Positions 53,910 to 63,103 are shown, counted from the stretch's first letter. The stretch: 64,000 nt of DNA from Algoriphagus sp. (GCF_024305035.1 NZ_JAMWZB010000006.1:62001-126000); one strand, 5' to 3'. Notes: generated by a model from the letters alone, not told the origin. Numbers and translations are program-made.

Positions 53910-54743
53910 TTAAAATGATTTGATTTCCAAACCTCCAAATAAAATCGTTCCTCTCAGAACCAGTACCTTATCCGTGTCCACCTCGGACTGGCGGTAGATT
54001 CGCTTATCTTCAACGCCTGCGGCGATATTAGTCACCTCGGTTCGCACATCCCAATGCGGGGGTACAATCAGTTTCATCCCCCCAAAAATCACATCTACCT
54101 GCATCGTTTGTACTCCCTGAAGGTCTGCTTGAGACAGATCCAAATCGATCCCTCCAAAGGCTGCGGTCAATTTTCCACCTTGGAAATTCTTGGATAAAAT
54201 CCGCTTGTTCACTCCACTCAAAATCGCATCAATATTGGCCTTGTCCGAATAGGAAATCCCGGAGGCACCCCCTATTCCTGATTTGCTGTTTTCCTGAGGC
54301 CCTGCAGTTTTTGAGGAGTCATCCGAGGAGTCGGTAGAAGCAAAGGCAGAAGAGGAACTTTTAAAAGATTTTTGTTGCATTTTGGACATCACCTCATCCA
54401 TGACCCGATTTTCTTTTTGTTTTTGAGTAATCAAATAGATTCCCAAAAGAATCAGACCAATCGGCAAGACATACTGCTCCAAGCCAAGGTCAAAGCCAAA
54501 CTCGCGTTCGGCCAGAAAATAAAACCCAAAACCAAGCATGACTGCCCCAAAGAAGGATTGAAACTGATGTTTAATCAAAACGATGGTACCGATAGCGATG
54601 AGAATCATGGGCCAGGAAAGAATCCAGCCGGGAAAGAAAATCCCCAGTTTGCGTAGTAGAATCAGAATACCTACTCCCAAGATGATAAATCCGAATATGA
54701 GACCACTCTCATTTTTGGATTTTGGATTAGAATAATTTGCCAT
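53910..54743 (-). CDS. LiaF-like membrane protein (DUF5668 / cell-wall-active-antibiotics-response C-terminal type)
   Basis: The start MANYSNPKSKN was chosen; an upstream ATG adds a basic 32-residue extension. The N-terminal half has four membrane helices (LIFGFIILGVGILILLRKLG and following), then a Ser-rich linker. The C-terminal half is a beta-rich domain (FQGGKLTAAFGGIDLDLSQADL, MQVDVIFGGMKLIVPPHWDVRTEV, GTILFGGLEIKSF), the LiaF/VraT-type repeated FGG pattern. In Firmicutes LiaF modulates an envelope-stress kinase. Here it precedes a LytS-like kinase by 27 bases, so an analogous control role is plausible. Confidence 0.85.
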   Translation of the reverse strand: MANYSNPKSKNESGLIFGFIILGVGILILLRKLGIFFPGWILSWPMILIAIGTIVLIKHQFQSFFGAVMLGFGFYFLAEREFGFDLGLEQYVLPIGLILLGIYLITQKQKENRVMDEVMSKMQQKSFKSSSSAFASTDSSDDSSKTAGPQENSKSGIGGASGISYSDKANIDAILSGVNKRILSKNFQGGKLTAAFGGIDLDLSQADLQGVQTMQVDVIFGGMKLIVPPHWDVRTEVTNIAAGVEDKRIYRQSEVDTDKVLVLRGTILFGGLEIKSF

Positions 54744-54861
54744 TTGCTTTTTGGTTTTATATGATACCCAAAAGTAGTCTGACAACCTAAATTGATCTCT
54801 TGTACTTCGCCTAAATCGAGAAAAAGTCGGCCAATACACCGAAAAAGTCGGCCAAATTGAA

Positions 54862-55554
54862 CTAGTTAGTTTTCTTTAGCTGGTCAAGCCCCATCAAATA
54901 CTCCGCATAAACCAAATCTTCAGGCGTAGTCAGCTTGATATTTTCAGGGTTTCCAGGAATCAAGCTTACCTGCCAGCCCTGATGTTCATAAACCGTTGCA
55001 TCATCGGTAAATTGCGGCAACTCGGTAACCTGAAAGGCTTTCCGAATTTTTGCCAATTGAAAAGTTTGTGGAGTTTGAACCAATCGAAAATACTGCCGCT
55101 CTTGAAAAAAGGATTTTCCATCATCGGTCAATTTTCGGATGGAATCCTTCAATGCCACAACCGCAATCGCACTCCCATTTCGTGCCGCCTCTTCAAAACT
55201 TGCCCGGATCACTTCCTGTTTGACAAAAGGACGGACTGCATCATGGATTGCAACCAAACCGTCCTCAAAAGAAATACCACTCAGTCCATTTCTTACGGAT
55301 TGAAATCGGGAATTCCCCCCGGCTACACAGTGATGGGGAACCGCAAATTGATGGCTTTTCACCAACTCCTCCCAAAGTTCAAAATCGGATTCTGGCAAAA
55401 CCACAATCAGCTCTATACTGGGATCCACCTGATAAAATACCTCCAGGGTATGCATCAAAACAGGCTTTCCTGCCAGTGGCAAATATTGCTTTGAAACCGG
55501 GCCACCCATTCGGGAACCTTTTCCTCCTGCGACAAGAACAGCGGCTTTATTCAT
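54862..55554 (-). CDS. ispD: 2-C-methyl-D-erythritol 4-phosphate cytidylyltransferase
   Basis: Third step of the MEP isoprenoid pathway. The CTP-binding N-terminus AAVLVAGGKGSRMGGPVSKQYLPLAGKPVL, the central VAIHDAVRPFV, and the C-terminal TDDATVYEHQGWQVSLIPGNPENIKLTTPEDL are all diagnostic. The length of 230 residues is normal. The start MNKAAVLV fits the family; an ATG 21 bases upstream is less likely. The 204 bases from its start codon to the element right end (55555-55758) contain its promoter region and the queA terminator. Confidence 0.96.
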   Translation of the reverse strand: MNKAAVLVAGGKGSRMGGPVSKQYLPLAGKPVLMHTLEVFYQVDPSIELIVVLPESDFELWEELVKSHQFAVPHHCVAGGNSRFQSVRNGLSGISFEDGLVAIHDAVRPFVKQEVIRASFEEAARNGSAIAVVALKDSIRKLTDDGKSFFQERQYFRLVQTPQTFQLAKIRKAFQVTELPQFTDDATVYEHQGWQVSLIPGNPENIKLTTPEDLVYAEYLMGLDQLKKTN

Positions 55555-55721
55555 GTGTCTCTCATTGATTTTCAAAGGTCAGATAGAATTCTCACATTGA
55601 CCATACTATCCCTCTGTATGTCGGTTTGGGTCATGCTCGAATTCATTTTCACAATTTTGGAGCAATTTAATTTATTGTAAGCAAATGGGCTATTATCCCA
55701 AAGTCACTAAAAAATGAAGTC

Positions 55722-55745
55722 GAAAAAAAAACTCCCAATTGGGAG
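55722..55745 (-). terminator. Rho-independent terminator of queA
   Basis: The perfect palindrome CTCCCAATTGGGAG (55732-55745) is followed on the minus strand by nine T. It is the terminator for leftward transcription from queA, but now lies 224 bases past the queA stop because of the inserted element. Confidence 0.85.
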
Positions 55746-55758
55746 CTTTCTAAGCTTT

Positions 55759-55880
55759 TGTGAACTACCCATTTGCTAAAGACAAATGTGCTTCGTGCTT
55801 CACTGCAACTTGCTTACTGCTCCGAAGAGTTAGAAGTCTCACTGTTGCCCCACACGTGTACTCGCAAGTCCCTTACAAGG
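55759..55880 (-). ncRNA. Omega-RNA-like (TnpB guide RNA scaffold) sequence
   Basis: The minus strand of the right half contains a run of segments resembling the 3' end of IS605-type tnpB loci: ACACGTGTGGGGCAACAGTG, ACTCTTCGGAGCAGTAAGC, AGTTGCAGTGAAGCACGAAG, then the right-end hairpin and GGGTAGTTCAC. In TnpB systems this is the RNA scaffold, with the guide taken from the flank just downstream; here that flank is AAAAGCTTAGAAAGCTCC, which enters the queA terminator. It lies in the same direction as queA and could be made by read-through. It may be a remnant without function. Confidence 0.5.
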
Positions 55881-55960
55881 TTTTAATGTCTTATACCGAC
55901 TATGAAATTATACTAAATTTGTTGCTTACAGCCAAACCACTAAAGATGGTTTGGTTTTAC
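55759..55960 (-). mobile_element. Non-autonomous IS200/IS605-like element (no transposase gene)
   Basis: About 200 bp between the queA stop and its terminator. The left-end hairpin CCAAACCA / TGGTTTGG (55932-55954) and right-end hairpin CATTTG / CAAATG (55770-55788) have the same 7-nt loop (TCTTTAG on the minus strand), as expected for subterminal hairpins bound by a Y1 HUH transposase. The minus strand ends GGGTAGTTCAC, a typical right end of IS605-type elements as I recall them. There is no terminal inverted repeat of the DDE type. Neither tnpA nor tnpB is encoded: all frames are short. Exact cleavage positions are not assigned. Confidence 0.7.
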
Positions 55961-55968
55961 GCTCCGAT

Positions 55969-57018
55969 CTATAAAATCAACATGGCATCTCCGTAGGAGA
56001 AGAAGCGGTATTTCTCTTTAATGGCTTCTTTATAGGCTTTCATGATCAAATCATATCCTCCAAAGGCAGAAGCTGTCATAAGTAAGGTGGATTCTGGCAA
56101 ATGAAAATTGGTGATGAGCGCATTGGCGATTTTAAAATCGTAAGGTGGGATAATAAACTTATCCGTCCATCCACTGGAGGCCTTCAAGTGATTGCTCGCT
56201 GTCACTGATGATTCCACTGTCTTCAATACCGTAGTTCCGACCGCTACTACACGCTTTTTATGATCCAGAGCTTCATTGACCAGCTTCACTGTTTTTTCTG
56301 GGATGTTGTAATTCTCAGAATCCATTTTATGCTTGGTTAAATCCTCTACATCCACCTGTCTAAATGTCCCCAATCCCACATGAAGGGTGATAGGTGTAAC
56401 TTCGACCCCTTGCAGTTCCAATCGCTTCAACAAGTGAGGAGTGAAGTGCAATCCAGCAGTAGGAGCCGCTACAGCACCGACATTTTTGGCAAAAACGGTC
56501 TGATACCGATCTCGATCTTCAGGCTCAATTTTTCGTTCAATGATTTCTTTGAGTAGTGGAGTCTCGCCTAAGGTATCAATCGTTTTATGGAATTCCTCTT
56601 CGGTTCCATCAAACAAAAATCGGATCGTTCTACCTCTTGAGGTGGTATTGTCAATCACTTCGGCCACTAGGTCAGAATCTCCAAAATAAAGCTTGTTTCC
56701 CACTCGGATTTTACGCGCAGGATCAACCAGTACATCCCATAGTCGAAGTTCCGGATTTAATTCTCTCAACAAAAAAACTTCGATCTCCGCACCGGTCTTT
56801 TCTTTGTTTCCGTACAATCTTGCCGGAAAAACCTTGGTGTCATTGGTCACGAAAACATCTCCTTCTCCGAAATATTCAATAATGTCTTTGAAGGTTTTGT
56901 GCTCGATTTCCCCGGTTTTGCGGTGAACTACCATCAGCCGAGATTCATCTCGATTGTCGGTAGGATACAGGGCAATTAATTTCTTGGGGACGTCAAATTT
57001 GAAATCAGATAATTTCAT
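55969..57018 (-). CDS. queA: tRNA preQ1(34) S-adenosylmethionine ribosyltransferase-isomerase
   Basis: Adds the cyclopentene-ring precursor from SAM to preQ1 in tRNA during queuosine synthesis. Motifs are [86 protein letters not shown] and [21 protein letters not shown]. The length of 349 residues is normal. A -7 promoter element lies about 60 bases upstream. The IS605-like element begins right after its stop. Confidence 0.97.
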   Translation of the reverse strand: MKLSDFKFDVPKKLIALYPTDNRDESRLMVVHRKTGEIEHKTFKDIIEYFGEGDVFVTNDTKVFPARLYGNKEKTGAEIEVFLLRELNPELRLWDVLVDPARKIRVGNKLYFGDSDLVAEVIDNTTSRGRTIRFLFDGTEEEFHKTIDTLGETPLLKEIIERKIEPEDRDRYQTVFAKNVGAVAAPTAGLHFTPHLLKRLELQGVEVTPITLHVGLGTFRQVDVEDLTKHKMDSENYNIPEKTVKLVNEALDHKKRVVAVGTTVLKTVESSVTASNHLKASSGWTDKFIIPPYDFKIANALITNFHLPESTLLMTASAFGGYDLIMKAYKEAIKEKYRFFSYGDAMLIL

Positions 57019-57076
57019 ATATAAGCTTTAGATATCTACGCTTGATTAAATCTTTTAGAATTACTCTAAAAAATGC

Positions 57077-57084
57077 AAAGATAA
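57077..57084 (-). promoter_or_regulatory. Putative -7 element of queA
   Basis: TATCTTTG on the minus strand matches TAnnTTTG and ends 59 bases before the queA ATG. No TTTG at the usual spacing is seen. Confidence 0.5.
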
Positions 57085-57143
57085 TAACAATAATCTCCAA
57101 TTTCACGTAACTTGACAAATTGTTTTAACCAACTAGTAAAAGC

Positions 57144-58391
57144 ATGCTGTTTTTCCGATTGACTTGGGAAAGTTTTCTCTTTGCCTTCAGTGCCTTAAAA
57201 TCCAACCTTACTCGGACCATTCTGTCCCTTCTTGGGGTGACGGTAGGAATTTTTGCCATTATCGCGGTATTTACCCTGGTCGATTCCTTGGAAAACAACA
57301 TTAAATCCTCCTTTTCCTTTTTAGGAACCAATGTGATCCGGGTCGACCGCTTTCCGTTTGATGGACCACCCCAAAACAGGCCTTGGTGGGAATACATCAG
57401 AAGGCCGTATTCTACGGTTTCGGAGTACCGGTTTTTGGAGGAAAATCTTCAAAATGCCGAAGGAGTAACCATCTCGGCTTCCGCGCGAACGACCATCCAA
57501 GCAGGAAGCAATGCCTATGAAGGTACCCAGCTTTCCGGGGTAGCCTACACCTATCAGGATGTCTATGATGTAGCTCTGGAAGAAGGTCGTTATTTTACTG
57601 AAGTGGAAGTCGGAGGGGCTCGAAACCTTGCCTTAATCGGAAAAAAAGTAGCCAATACCCTCTATCCCAATCAGTCAATAATCGGAAAAGAAATAAAAAT
57701 CAGAGGATTGAAATTCATCGTCATCGGAGTATTTGAGGAAGAGGGCGAAGGACTTTTTGAACTGCCCTCAAAAGATGAAGCCTGCTTAATTCCCTATGGA
57801 GCCTTTAATAAAATGTTTTTTACGGGTAGAAACGGCATTGAGCCTACCATTGCGGCCAAAGGGATGGAAGATGATATTGGCTTGGTGGCTCTGGAAAATG
57901 AAATGATCGGATTACTTCGTGCAAAAAGAGGATTAAAACCCACCGTAGAGGATAATTTCACGTTAAATAAAACGGAGTTTATCCAGAACACTATCGGTTC
58001 GGTTTTCGATGTAATTTCCTCCGCCGGCTGGGTCATTGGTGGGTTTTCCATCTTGGTGGGTGGATTTGGGATTGCAAACATCATGTTTGTCTCGGTACGG
58101 GAGCGAACCAATATCATTGGCATCCAAAAATCACTGGGAGCAAAAAATTATTTTATTCTTTTCCAATTTCTGTTTGAGGCAGTTTGCCTGAGCCTTATTG
58201 GAGGCGGTACCGGGATTATCCTAGTGTATTTATTAAGTTTTATACAGCTGGGCACCCTGGATCTGGTCTTATCCATTCAAAATATCATTTTGGGTCTTGG
58301 CGTATCTTCAATCATCGGAGTGGTTTCTGGGATAGTTCCAGCTACCCTTGCCGCAAGAATGGATCCCGTAGAAGCGATCCGTACAACCTAA
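57144..58391 (+). CDS. ABC transporter permease (MacB/FtsX type)
   Basis: A 415-residue permease with an N-terminal helix (TRTILSLLGVTVGIFAIIAVFTLVDSL), a large periplasmic MacB-like domain (about 50-270), and three C-terminal helices with the FtsX signature (VGGFGIANIMFVSVRERTNIIGIQKSLGAKNYFIL). It would work with an ATPase partner, which is not adjacent. Family members move lipoproteins, peptides or act as mechanotransmitters; the substrate is unknown. It is convergent with recA. Confidence 0.93.
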   Translation: MLFFRLTWESFLFAFSALKSNLTRTILSLLGVTVGIFAIIAVFTLVDSLENNIKSSFSFLGTNVIRVDRFPFDGPPQNRPWWEYIRRPYSTVSEYRFLEENLQNAEGVTISASARTTIQAGSNAYEGTQLSGVAYTYQDVYDVALEEGRYFTEVEVGGARNLALIGKKVANTLYPNQSIIGKEIKIRGLKFIVIGVFEEEGEGLFELPSKDEACLIPYGAFNKMFFTGRNGIEPTIAAKGMEDDIGLVALENEMIGLLRAKRGLKPTVEDNFTLNKTEFIQNTIGSVFDVISSAGWVIGGFSILVGGFGIANIMFVSVRERTNIIGIQKSLGAKNYFILFQFLFEAVCLSLIGGGTGIILVYLLSFIQLGTLDLVLSIQNIILGLGVSSIIGVVSGIVPATLAARMDPVEAIRTT

Positions 58392-58410
58392 ATCAAATGG
58401 TTTGAACAAA

Positions 58411-58443
58411 AAAAGGGAGGCCGAAGCTTCCCTTTTCTTTTTT
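58411..58443. terminator. Bidirectional terminator between permease and recA
   Basis: AAAAGGGAGGC (58411-58421) pairs with GCTTCCCTTTT (58426-58436) around CGAA, with T-rich tracts on both sides. It serves both convergent genes. Confidence 0.85.
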
Positions 58444-58455
58444 TCCGTGCAAACC

Positions 58456-59484
58456 TTATTCCTCTACTTTCCCCTCGGGAGCAGTCGGTAACAAACCGGA
58501 AGCCGCTTTGATTTTAACTTCAAGTTCATCCATTAATTCTGGATTGTCCAATAGCAGGTTCTTGACCGCATCTCGTCCCTGACCGAGTTTTTCTCCATTG
58601 TAAGAGAACCAAGATCCTGCTTTCTTAATAATGTCAAACTCAACCCCCAAATCGATGATTTCGCCGACTTTGGAGATCCCCTGCCCGTACATAATGTCAA
58701 ACTCGACTACTTTGAATGGAGGAGCGACTTTGTTTTTGACCACTTTGACTCGGGTCCGGTTACCCAGAATATTATCTGCACTTTCCTTGATCTGACCAAT
58801 TCTACGGATATCTAGACGGACCGAAGCGTAGAATTTCAATGCATTACCACCCGTGGTAGTCTCTGGGTTGCCAAACATCACTCCGATTTTTTCCCGAAGC
58901 TGATTGATAAAGATGCAAGAACAGCCTGTTTTGTTTATTGCACCCGTGAGCTTTCGTAAAGCCTGTGACATCAATCGAGCCTGAAGTCCCATTTTGCTAT
59001 CTCCCATTTCTCCTTCGAGTTCGCCTTTGGGTACCAAAGCAGCCACTGAGTCAATTACGATAATGTCTATTGCTCCGGAACGGATCAGATGCTCAGCAAT
59101 TTCCAAAGCTTGCTCTCCATTGTCCGGCTGGGAAATTAACAAGTTTTCGATATCGATTCCGAGCTTTTCCGCATAGCTTTTATCAAAGGCATGCTCGGCA
59201 TCAATAAAAGCGGCTAATCCACCAGCCTTTTGGGCTTCGGCAATGCAATGCATGGTCAAAGTCGTCTTGCCCGAAGACTCTGGACCATAAATCTCAATTA
59301 CTCTTCCGCGAGGAATTCCGCCTACCCCCAAGGCCATATCCAGACCCAGTGAACCCGTGGAAATAGCGGGTACATCCTGAACCTTATTATCACTTAGTTT
59401 CATTACGGTGCCCTTTCCGTAAGTTTTTTCCAACTTATCAATGGTTAGTTGAAGCGCTTTTAATTTTTCTGCGTTATTACTCAT
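58456..59484 (-). CDS. recA: Recombinase RecA
   Basis: Homologous recombination and SOS co-protease. Walker [10 protein letters not shown] (67-75), [24 protein letters not shown] (Walker B), [56 protein letters not shown] and KNKVAPPF. The length of 342 residues is normal. It is a single-gene unit, divergent from the DUF3108 gene. Confidence 0.99.
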   Translation of the reverse strand: MSNNAEKLKALQLTIDKLEKTYGKGTVMKLSDNKVQDVPAISTGSLGLDMALGVGGIPRGRVIEIYGPESSGKTTLTMHCIAEAQKAGGLAAFIDAEHAFDKSYAEKLGIDIENLLISQPDNGEQALEIAEHLIRSGAIDIIVIDSVAALVPKGELEGEMGDSKMGLQARLMSQALRKLTGAINKTGCSCIFINQLREKIGVMFGNPETTTGGNALKFYASVRLDIRRIGQIKESADNILGNRTRVKVVKNKVAPPFKVVEFDIMYGQGISKVGEIIDLGVEFDIIKKAGSWFSYNGEKLGQGRDAVKNLLLDNPELMDELEVKIKAASGLLPTAPEGKVEE

Positions 59485-59661
59485 GGATTTAGAATTTTAA
59501 AAGATTGAAAACAATGTCTTTACAAGAATTGAATCTGTTAACCAAAACCGGCTACTTTTGGATTCGGATACCAAATTCGTACTTTTCATCACTATTCGGC
59601 ACGTTTTTTCGTATTAACTCTAAAAATAACGTCTTTTTGTCAGGTATTGTCACAAAAAATC

Positions 59662-60444
59662 ATGAATCAGCTTAGATTACTTCTTCTTTTATTTCTTTTC
59701 CCCATCCCGGGCTTTAGCCAACAAGCCGCGACTGTCCCTTTTACCTATGGGGAAGAATTAAATTTCGAAGTAAGTTATGGCTGGATCAATCTTGCTGATG
59801 CCAAAATGCAAGTTAGTAATCAGCCGCATATTTACGATCAAAAACCCCATTACAAAATTGATGTTTACGGGGAGACCAAAGGCGCCGCTGCACTTTTTGG
59901 CAGAGTGAATGATAACTGGGGAACCTTTTGGAACGGAGAAACACGACTGCCAAAAATTTCCTATCGACATATTGAGGAAGGAAAATATCGCAAACATGAA
60001 AAGGTTTATTTTGACCAAGAAAACCGGAAAGCTGAAATGCAGCTGTTCGATCGGGAAAATAAAAATTTAAAAGAGGTCAAAGAATTTGATCTACCAGGCG
60101 AAGTGCAGGATTTGGTCAGTGGCTTTTATTATTTACGAAGCCTGGATCTACGAAATATCAAAGCCGGAGATTACGTTACGATCAAAGGTTTTTTTGATAA
60201 AGAAATATATAACATAAAGTTAATCTTCGAAGGTACCGAACGAATTAAAACCGAACTGGGCGAAAAAGACACGTTTATCTTTTCTCCGCAAGTTCCAAAA
60301 AACAAGCTTTTCCGGGGAGAGTATCCAGTAAAAGTATGGGTCACACAGGATCAGAACAAAATACCGGTAAAAATCAAAGCAAACTTATTTTTGGGCTCCC
60401 TCAATTTTGACATTACTTCTGCCAAAGGATTACGATATAATTAA
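59662..60444 (+). CDS. DUF3108 domain-containing exported protein
   Basis: The start MNQLRLLLLL gives a signal peptide ending near GFSQQ; a TTG 15 bases upstream is less likely. The 260-residue product is beta-rich: FTYGEELNFEVSYGWINLADAKM is the typical DUF3108 opening, followed by YKIDVYGETKGAAALFGRVNDNWGTFW, VQDLVSGFYYLRSLDLRNIKAGD, and a C-terminal PVKVWVTQDQNKIPVKIKANLFLGSLNFDI. The function is unknown; a periplasmic or outer-membrane-associated beta protein is likely. It precedes the PhoB-like gene by 149 bases. Confidence 0.9.
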   Translation: MNQLRLLLLLFLFPIPGFSQQAATVPFTYGEELNFEVSYGWINLADAKMQVSNQPHIYDQKPHYKIDVYGETKGAAALFGRVNDNWGTFWNGETRLPKISYRHIEEGKYRKHEKVYFDQENRKAEMQLFDRENKNLKEVKEFDLPGEVQDLVSGFYYLRSLDLRNIKAGDYVTIKGFFDKEIYNIKLIFEGTERIKTELGEKDTFIFSPQVPKNKLFRGEYPVKVWVTQDQNKIPVKIKANLFLGSLNFDITSAKGLRYN

Positions 60445-60593
60445 GAAACATAGCGGTAATTTTTGGATAATATTTGCTCCCATTTTTCATCTATTCGCTT
60501 TTCAAAATGAAAAACAGCCAGGCAGATGACAAAATATTTGGTAGGTATGCTAGAATATTGCTTAATTTTATCCTGCAAACAAGAACAATCCAA

Positions 60594-61286
60594 ATGGGCG
60601 AAAAGCAGAAAATCAAAGTTCTGGTCGTAGATGATGAACCAGATATTGTTGAAATTCTAAAATACAACCTGCAAAAAGAGGGATACGAAGTAGCCACTGC
60701 AGAGGACGGAATCAAAGGCGTCAAAACTGCCTCTAAATTTTTACCCGATGTCATTCTTTTAGATATTATGATGCCACATCAGGATGGGGTGGAAACTTGT
60801 CTTCAGCTCCGTCAGATTCCAGAGCTGAAAAATACCTTTATCATTTTTTTAACGGCTCGCATGGAAGAGTATTCTGAAGTAGCTGCTTTTGATGTAGGTG
60901 CGGATGACTACATCACCAAACCAATCAAACCTCGGGCTTTGATGAGTCGGATCGCAGCGCTTTTCCGTAGGGAATCCAAAAAAGAACAGGAGCAAGCTCA
61001 GATCAAAATCAGGGACCTGATCATTGATCGAGGCAGCTACACCATCGAAAAATCCGGCAAAACCATCACCCTACCTAAGAAGGAGTTTGAATTATTGTAT
61101 TTCCTCGCCAAAAACCCTAATATGGTATTCAGTAGAGATGAGCTTCTTCAGAATATCTGGGGTTCGGATGTCTTTGTACTCGCCCGTACGGTCGACGTAC
61201 ACATCCGTAAAGTCCGGGAAAAGATCGGAGATGACTACATCACTACAGTAAAAGGTGTAGGTTATAAATTCGAGTTGGGCTCCTAA
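60594..61286 (+). CDS. PhoB-like (OmpR family) response regulator
   Basis: A receiver domain (Asp57 in VILLDIMMP; VVDDEPDIVE acidic pocket; Lys in DDYITKPIKP) is joined to a winged-helix DNA-binding domain (about 135-228; LPKKEFELLYFLAKNPNMVFSRDELLQNIWG, RTVDVHIRKVREKIGDDYITTVKGVGYKF). The start MGEKQKIKVL at 60594 was chosen over a 40-residue extension. The HK gene begins 2 bases later. The likely role is phosphate starvation response, which the sequence does not prove. Confidence 0.95.
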   Translation: MGEKQKIKVLVVDDEPDIVEILKYNLQKEGYEVATAEDGIKGVKTASKFLPDVILLDIMMPHQDGVETCLQLRQIPELKNTFIIFLTARMEEYSEVAAFDVGADDYITKPIKPRALMSRIAALFRRESKKEQEQAQIKIRDLIIDRGSYTIEKSGKTITLPKKEFELLYFLAKNPNMVFSRDELLQNIWGSDVFVLARTVDVHIRKVREKIGDDYITTVKGVGYKFELGS

Positions 61287-61288
61287 AA

Positions 61289-62368
61289 ATGCTTGCAAGC
61301 TCCCGTGGTATTTCATTGATTTTGGCTTTGGCTATTTCGGCTTTAGTAGGGGCTTTTTTGTCTTTAATGGATGATTCTACTGCGGTGCTGATCTTTGTGG
61401 CCTCGGGGTTGGCATTCTCAGCTTCTTATTTATTGATCAATATCACCTTGGAGTTTTTGGTCTTTCGAGAGATTGCCAATATTTATTCCTTACTGGAGAA
61501 AATCCAAAAGAAAGAACTTTCCCAAATCCCCGAAAAAAGCTCCAGAAGCTCCATCTCTCCCCTTCGGAGAATCAATGCGGTGATTAATTCCTATGCCCTA
61601 GCTCGACAAAAGGAAATCGATGCACTTCAGAAAAACGCCGAATTTCGCCGAGAATTTATTGCCGATATTTCCCATGAATTGAAAACCCCCATTTTTGCTA
61701 CACAGGGTTACATCCATACGCTGCTTGATGGAGCCATTGACGATAAGCAGGTGCGGATGAAGTTTCTCAAACGTGCCGCCAAAAGTCTGGATTCGCTCGA
61801 CAACCTCGTTCAAGATTTACTAACGCTTAATCAGATGGAAAGCGGGGTGATCAAGTTTGTTTTCAAGGATTTTGACCTGAAGGAAGTCATCGAGGAAGTC
61901 ATCGAAGAACTCGAACATAAGGCGAGCAAACGTCATGTTCATATTGACTTCAAATACGAGGCGGATAAAAGCTACCTTACCCATGCCGACCGGCAAAAAA
62001 TCTATCGGGTTTGTCAAAACCTCATTTTCAACGCAGTTAAATACAACCACGACGAGGGAGAAGTCAAAATCTCCCTCAAAGCACATAAGAACCATATCCA
62101 AGTGGATATCAAAGACGATGGGCAGGGAATTCCGCCAGAAGATTTGAAGCGGATTTTTGAAAGATTTTATCGGGTAGAAAAAAGCCGAAACAAAAAAGAA
62201 GGAGGAACCGGGCTCGGCTTGGCCATCGTCAAGCATATCCTGGAAGGCCACAAAAGCAAAATCTCTGTCAGTTCTACCGTGGGCAAAGGTTCGATTTTTA
62301 GTTTTTCCTTGCCCTTGGTGAAAGAAAAGGAGCTGGATCAGACTACCAAAGCAGAACAGCCAGCTTAA
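61289..62368 (+). CDS. PhoR-like sensor histidine kinase
   Basis: A 359-residue kinase with two N-terminal membrane helices (GISLILALAISALVGAFLSL; LIFVASGLAFSASYLLI), a dimerisation domain with FIADISHELKTP (His129) and an ATPase domain (NLIFNAVKYNHDEG; IKDDGQGIPPEDLKRIFERFYRVEKSR; GGTGLGLAIVKHILEGH). There is almost no periplasmic loop, so it senses through the membrane or partners. It is paired with the regulator 2 bases upstream. Confidence 0.95.
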   Translation: MLASSRGISLILALAISALVGAFLSLMDDSTAVLIFVASGLAFSASYLLINITLEFLVFREIANIYSLLEKIQKKELSQIPEKSSRSSISPLRRINAVINSYALARQKEIDALQKNAEFRREFIADISHELKTPIFATQGYIHTLLDGAIDDKQVRMKFLKRAAKSLDSLDNLVQDLLTLNQMESGVIKFVFKDFDLKEVIEEVIEELEHKASKRHVHIDFKYEADKSYLTHADRQKIYRVCQNLIFNAVKYNHDEGEVKISLKAHKNHIQVDIKDDGQGIPPEDLKRIFERFYRVEKSRNKKEGGTGLGLAIVKHILEGHKSKISVSSTVGKGSIFSFSLPLVKEKELDQTTKAEQPA

Positions 62369-62530
62369 AAAAGGTTAGTTTGAAAACTTCGCTTTGTTGA
62401 AGTTAAGCAGCGCTATGTTTAATTACTCCCATGATTGGATTGCATTAATCCCTGGAATCCTGCTCATTAAATTCACCGAAGTTTCTTAGAGTCTTTTAAA
62501 TTAGGTTTAATAATTAAACTTTTCCGATTA

Positions 62531-63037
62531 ATGAAAAATCAAATATTTGTTTTCCAATTATTGTTGCCGAGATGATCATTTCTTGCAAAGAAGCGAATTT
62601 GCCCCATTACCCTTTAGAGGGTAATCGGTTTTTTATCAAAGTTTTGGATGAACAGGGTATTGATCTATAGGATCAAAGTCAAGCAGAATCCTTCAAAGTA
62701 GATGTCATCAAAATTTTCCAGGAGCGAGCAAGTCAACTCGAAGAATTCTACGAGGGTGGCCTAAGCAATATGCGTCGAAACTTCCGGATTGATCCTCCAA
62801 AACAGGATGAAAAGCATCATCGGATGAAATTAAGTATAGCATTTAAGTATAGCATTCGAAATTACGGTGATCCAATGGAATGAATTAGAGGCAGATACCC
62901 TTTGTTCGGAAATTAACTATCATGAGACCTCGAATAAAATGTCGGTAAGCCAAGTCTATCATCAAGGAGAATTAAAACATAGCAACATACCTGTACTGTC
63001 TAGAGGGGAATTTACAATCATCAAACCAAGGCAATAA
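62531..63037 (+). pseudogene. Recently broken small lipoprotein gene
   Basis: A single ancestral gene can be reconstructed. MKNQIFVFQLLLP starts at 62531 but breaks before IISCKEANLPHYPLEGNRFFIK, which would complete a lipobox. A TAG interrupts the frame at 62668-62670 (after DEQGIDL). At 62830-62855 a 13-bp tandem duplication shifts the frame; removing one copy joins MKLSIAF to EITVIQWNELEADTLCSEIN and onward to the TAA at 63035. The protein would have been about 165 residues. I do not recognise the family. The high readability means the lesions are young. The 62369-62530 stretch before it holds no gene. Confidence 0.7.
62830..62855 (+). repeat. 13-bp tandem duplication
   Basis: TTAAGTATAGCAT occurs twice without spacer (62830-62842, 62843-62855). 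The unit is not a multiple of three, and it explains the frameshift in the surrounding broken gene. Confidence 0.92.
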
Positions 63038-63058
63038 TCCTCCTGAAAAAATTCTTAC

Positions 63059-63088
63059 TAATCCCTTCCCGCCGGAAGGATTTTTTTT
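63059..63088 (+). terminator. Terminator after the broken lipoprotein gene
   Basis: AATCCCTTCC and GGAAGGATT pair around CGCC with one bulged C, followed by T8. Confidence 0.8.
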
Positions 63089-63103
63089 GACCTTTCCTTT
63101 CCC

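Noticed and set aside
54982..55494. 170-residue plus-strand frame
   Set aside because: Antisense shadow of ispD.
55676..55930. Inverted repeat TGTAAGCAA / TTGCTTACA as possible transposon ends
   Set aside because: Only 9 bp, one copy outside the hairpin-bounded element, and no target duplication; the IS200/IS605-type hairpins explain the region better.
55760..55996. 78-residue plus-strand frame
   Set aside because: It crosses the IS605-like element antisense to its RNA-like part and enters queA; no protein features.
61820..62251. 143-residue minus-strand frame
   Set aside because: Antisense shadow of the PhoR-like kinase.
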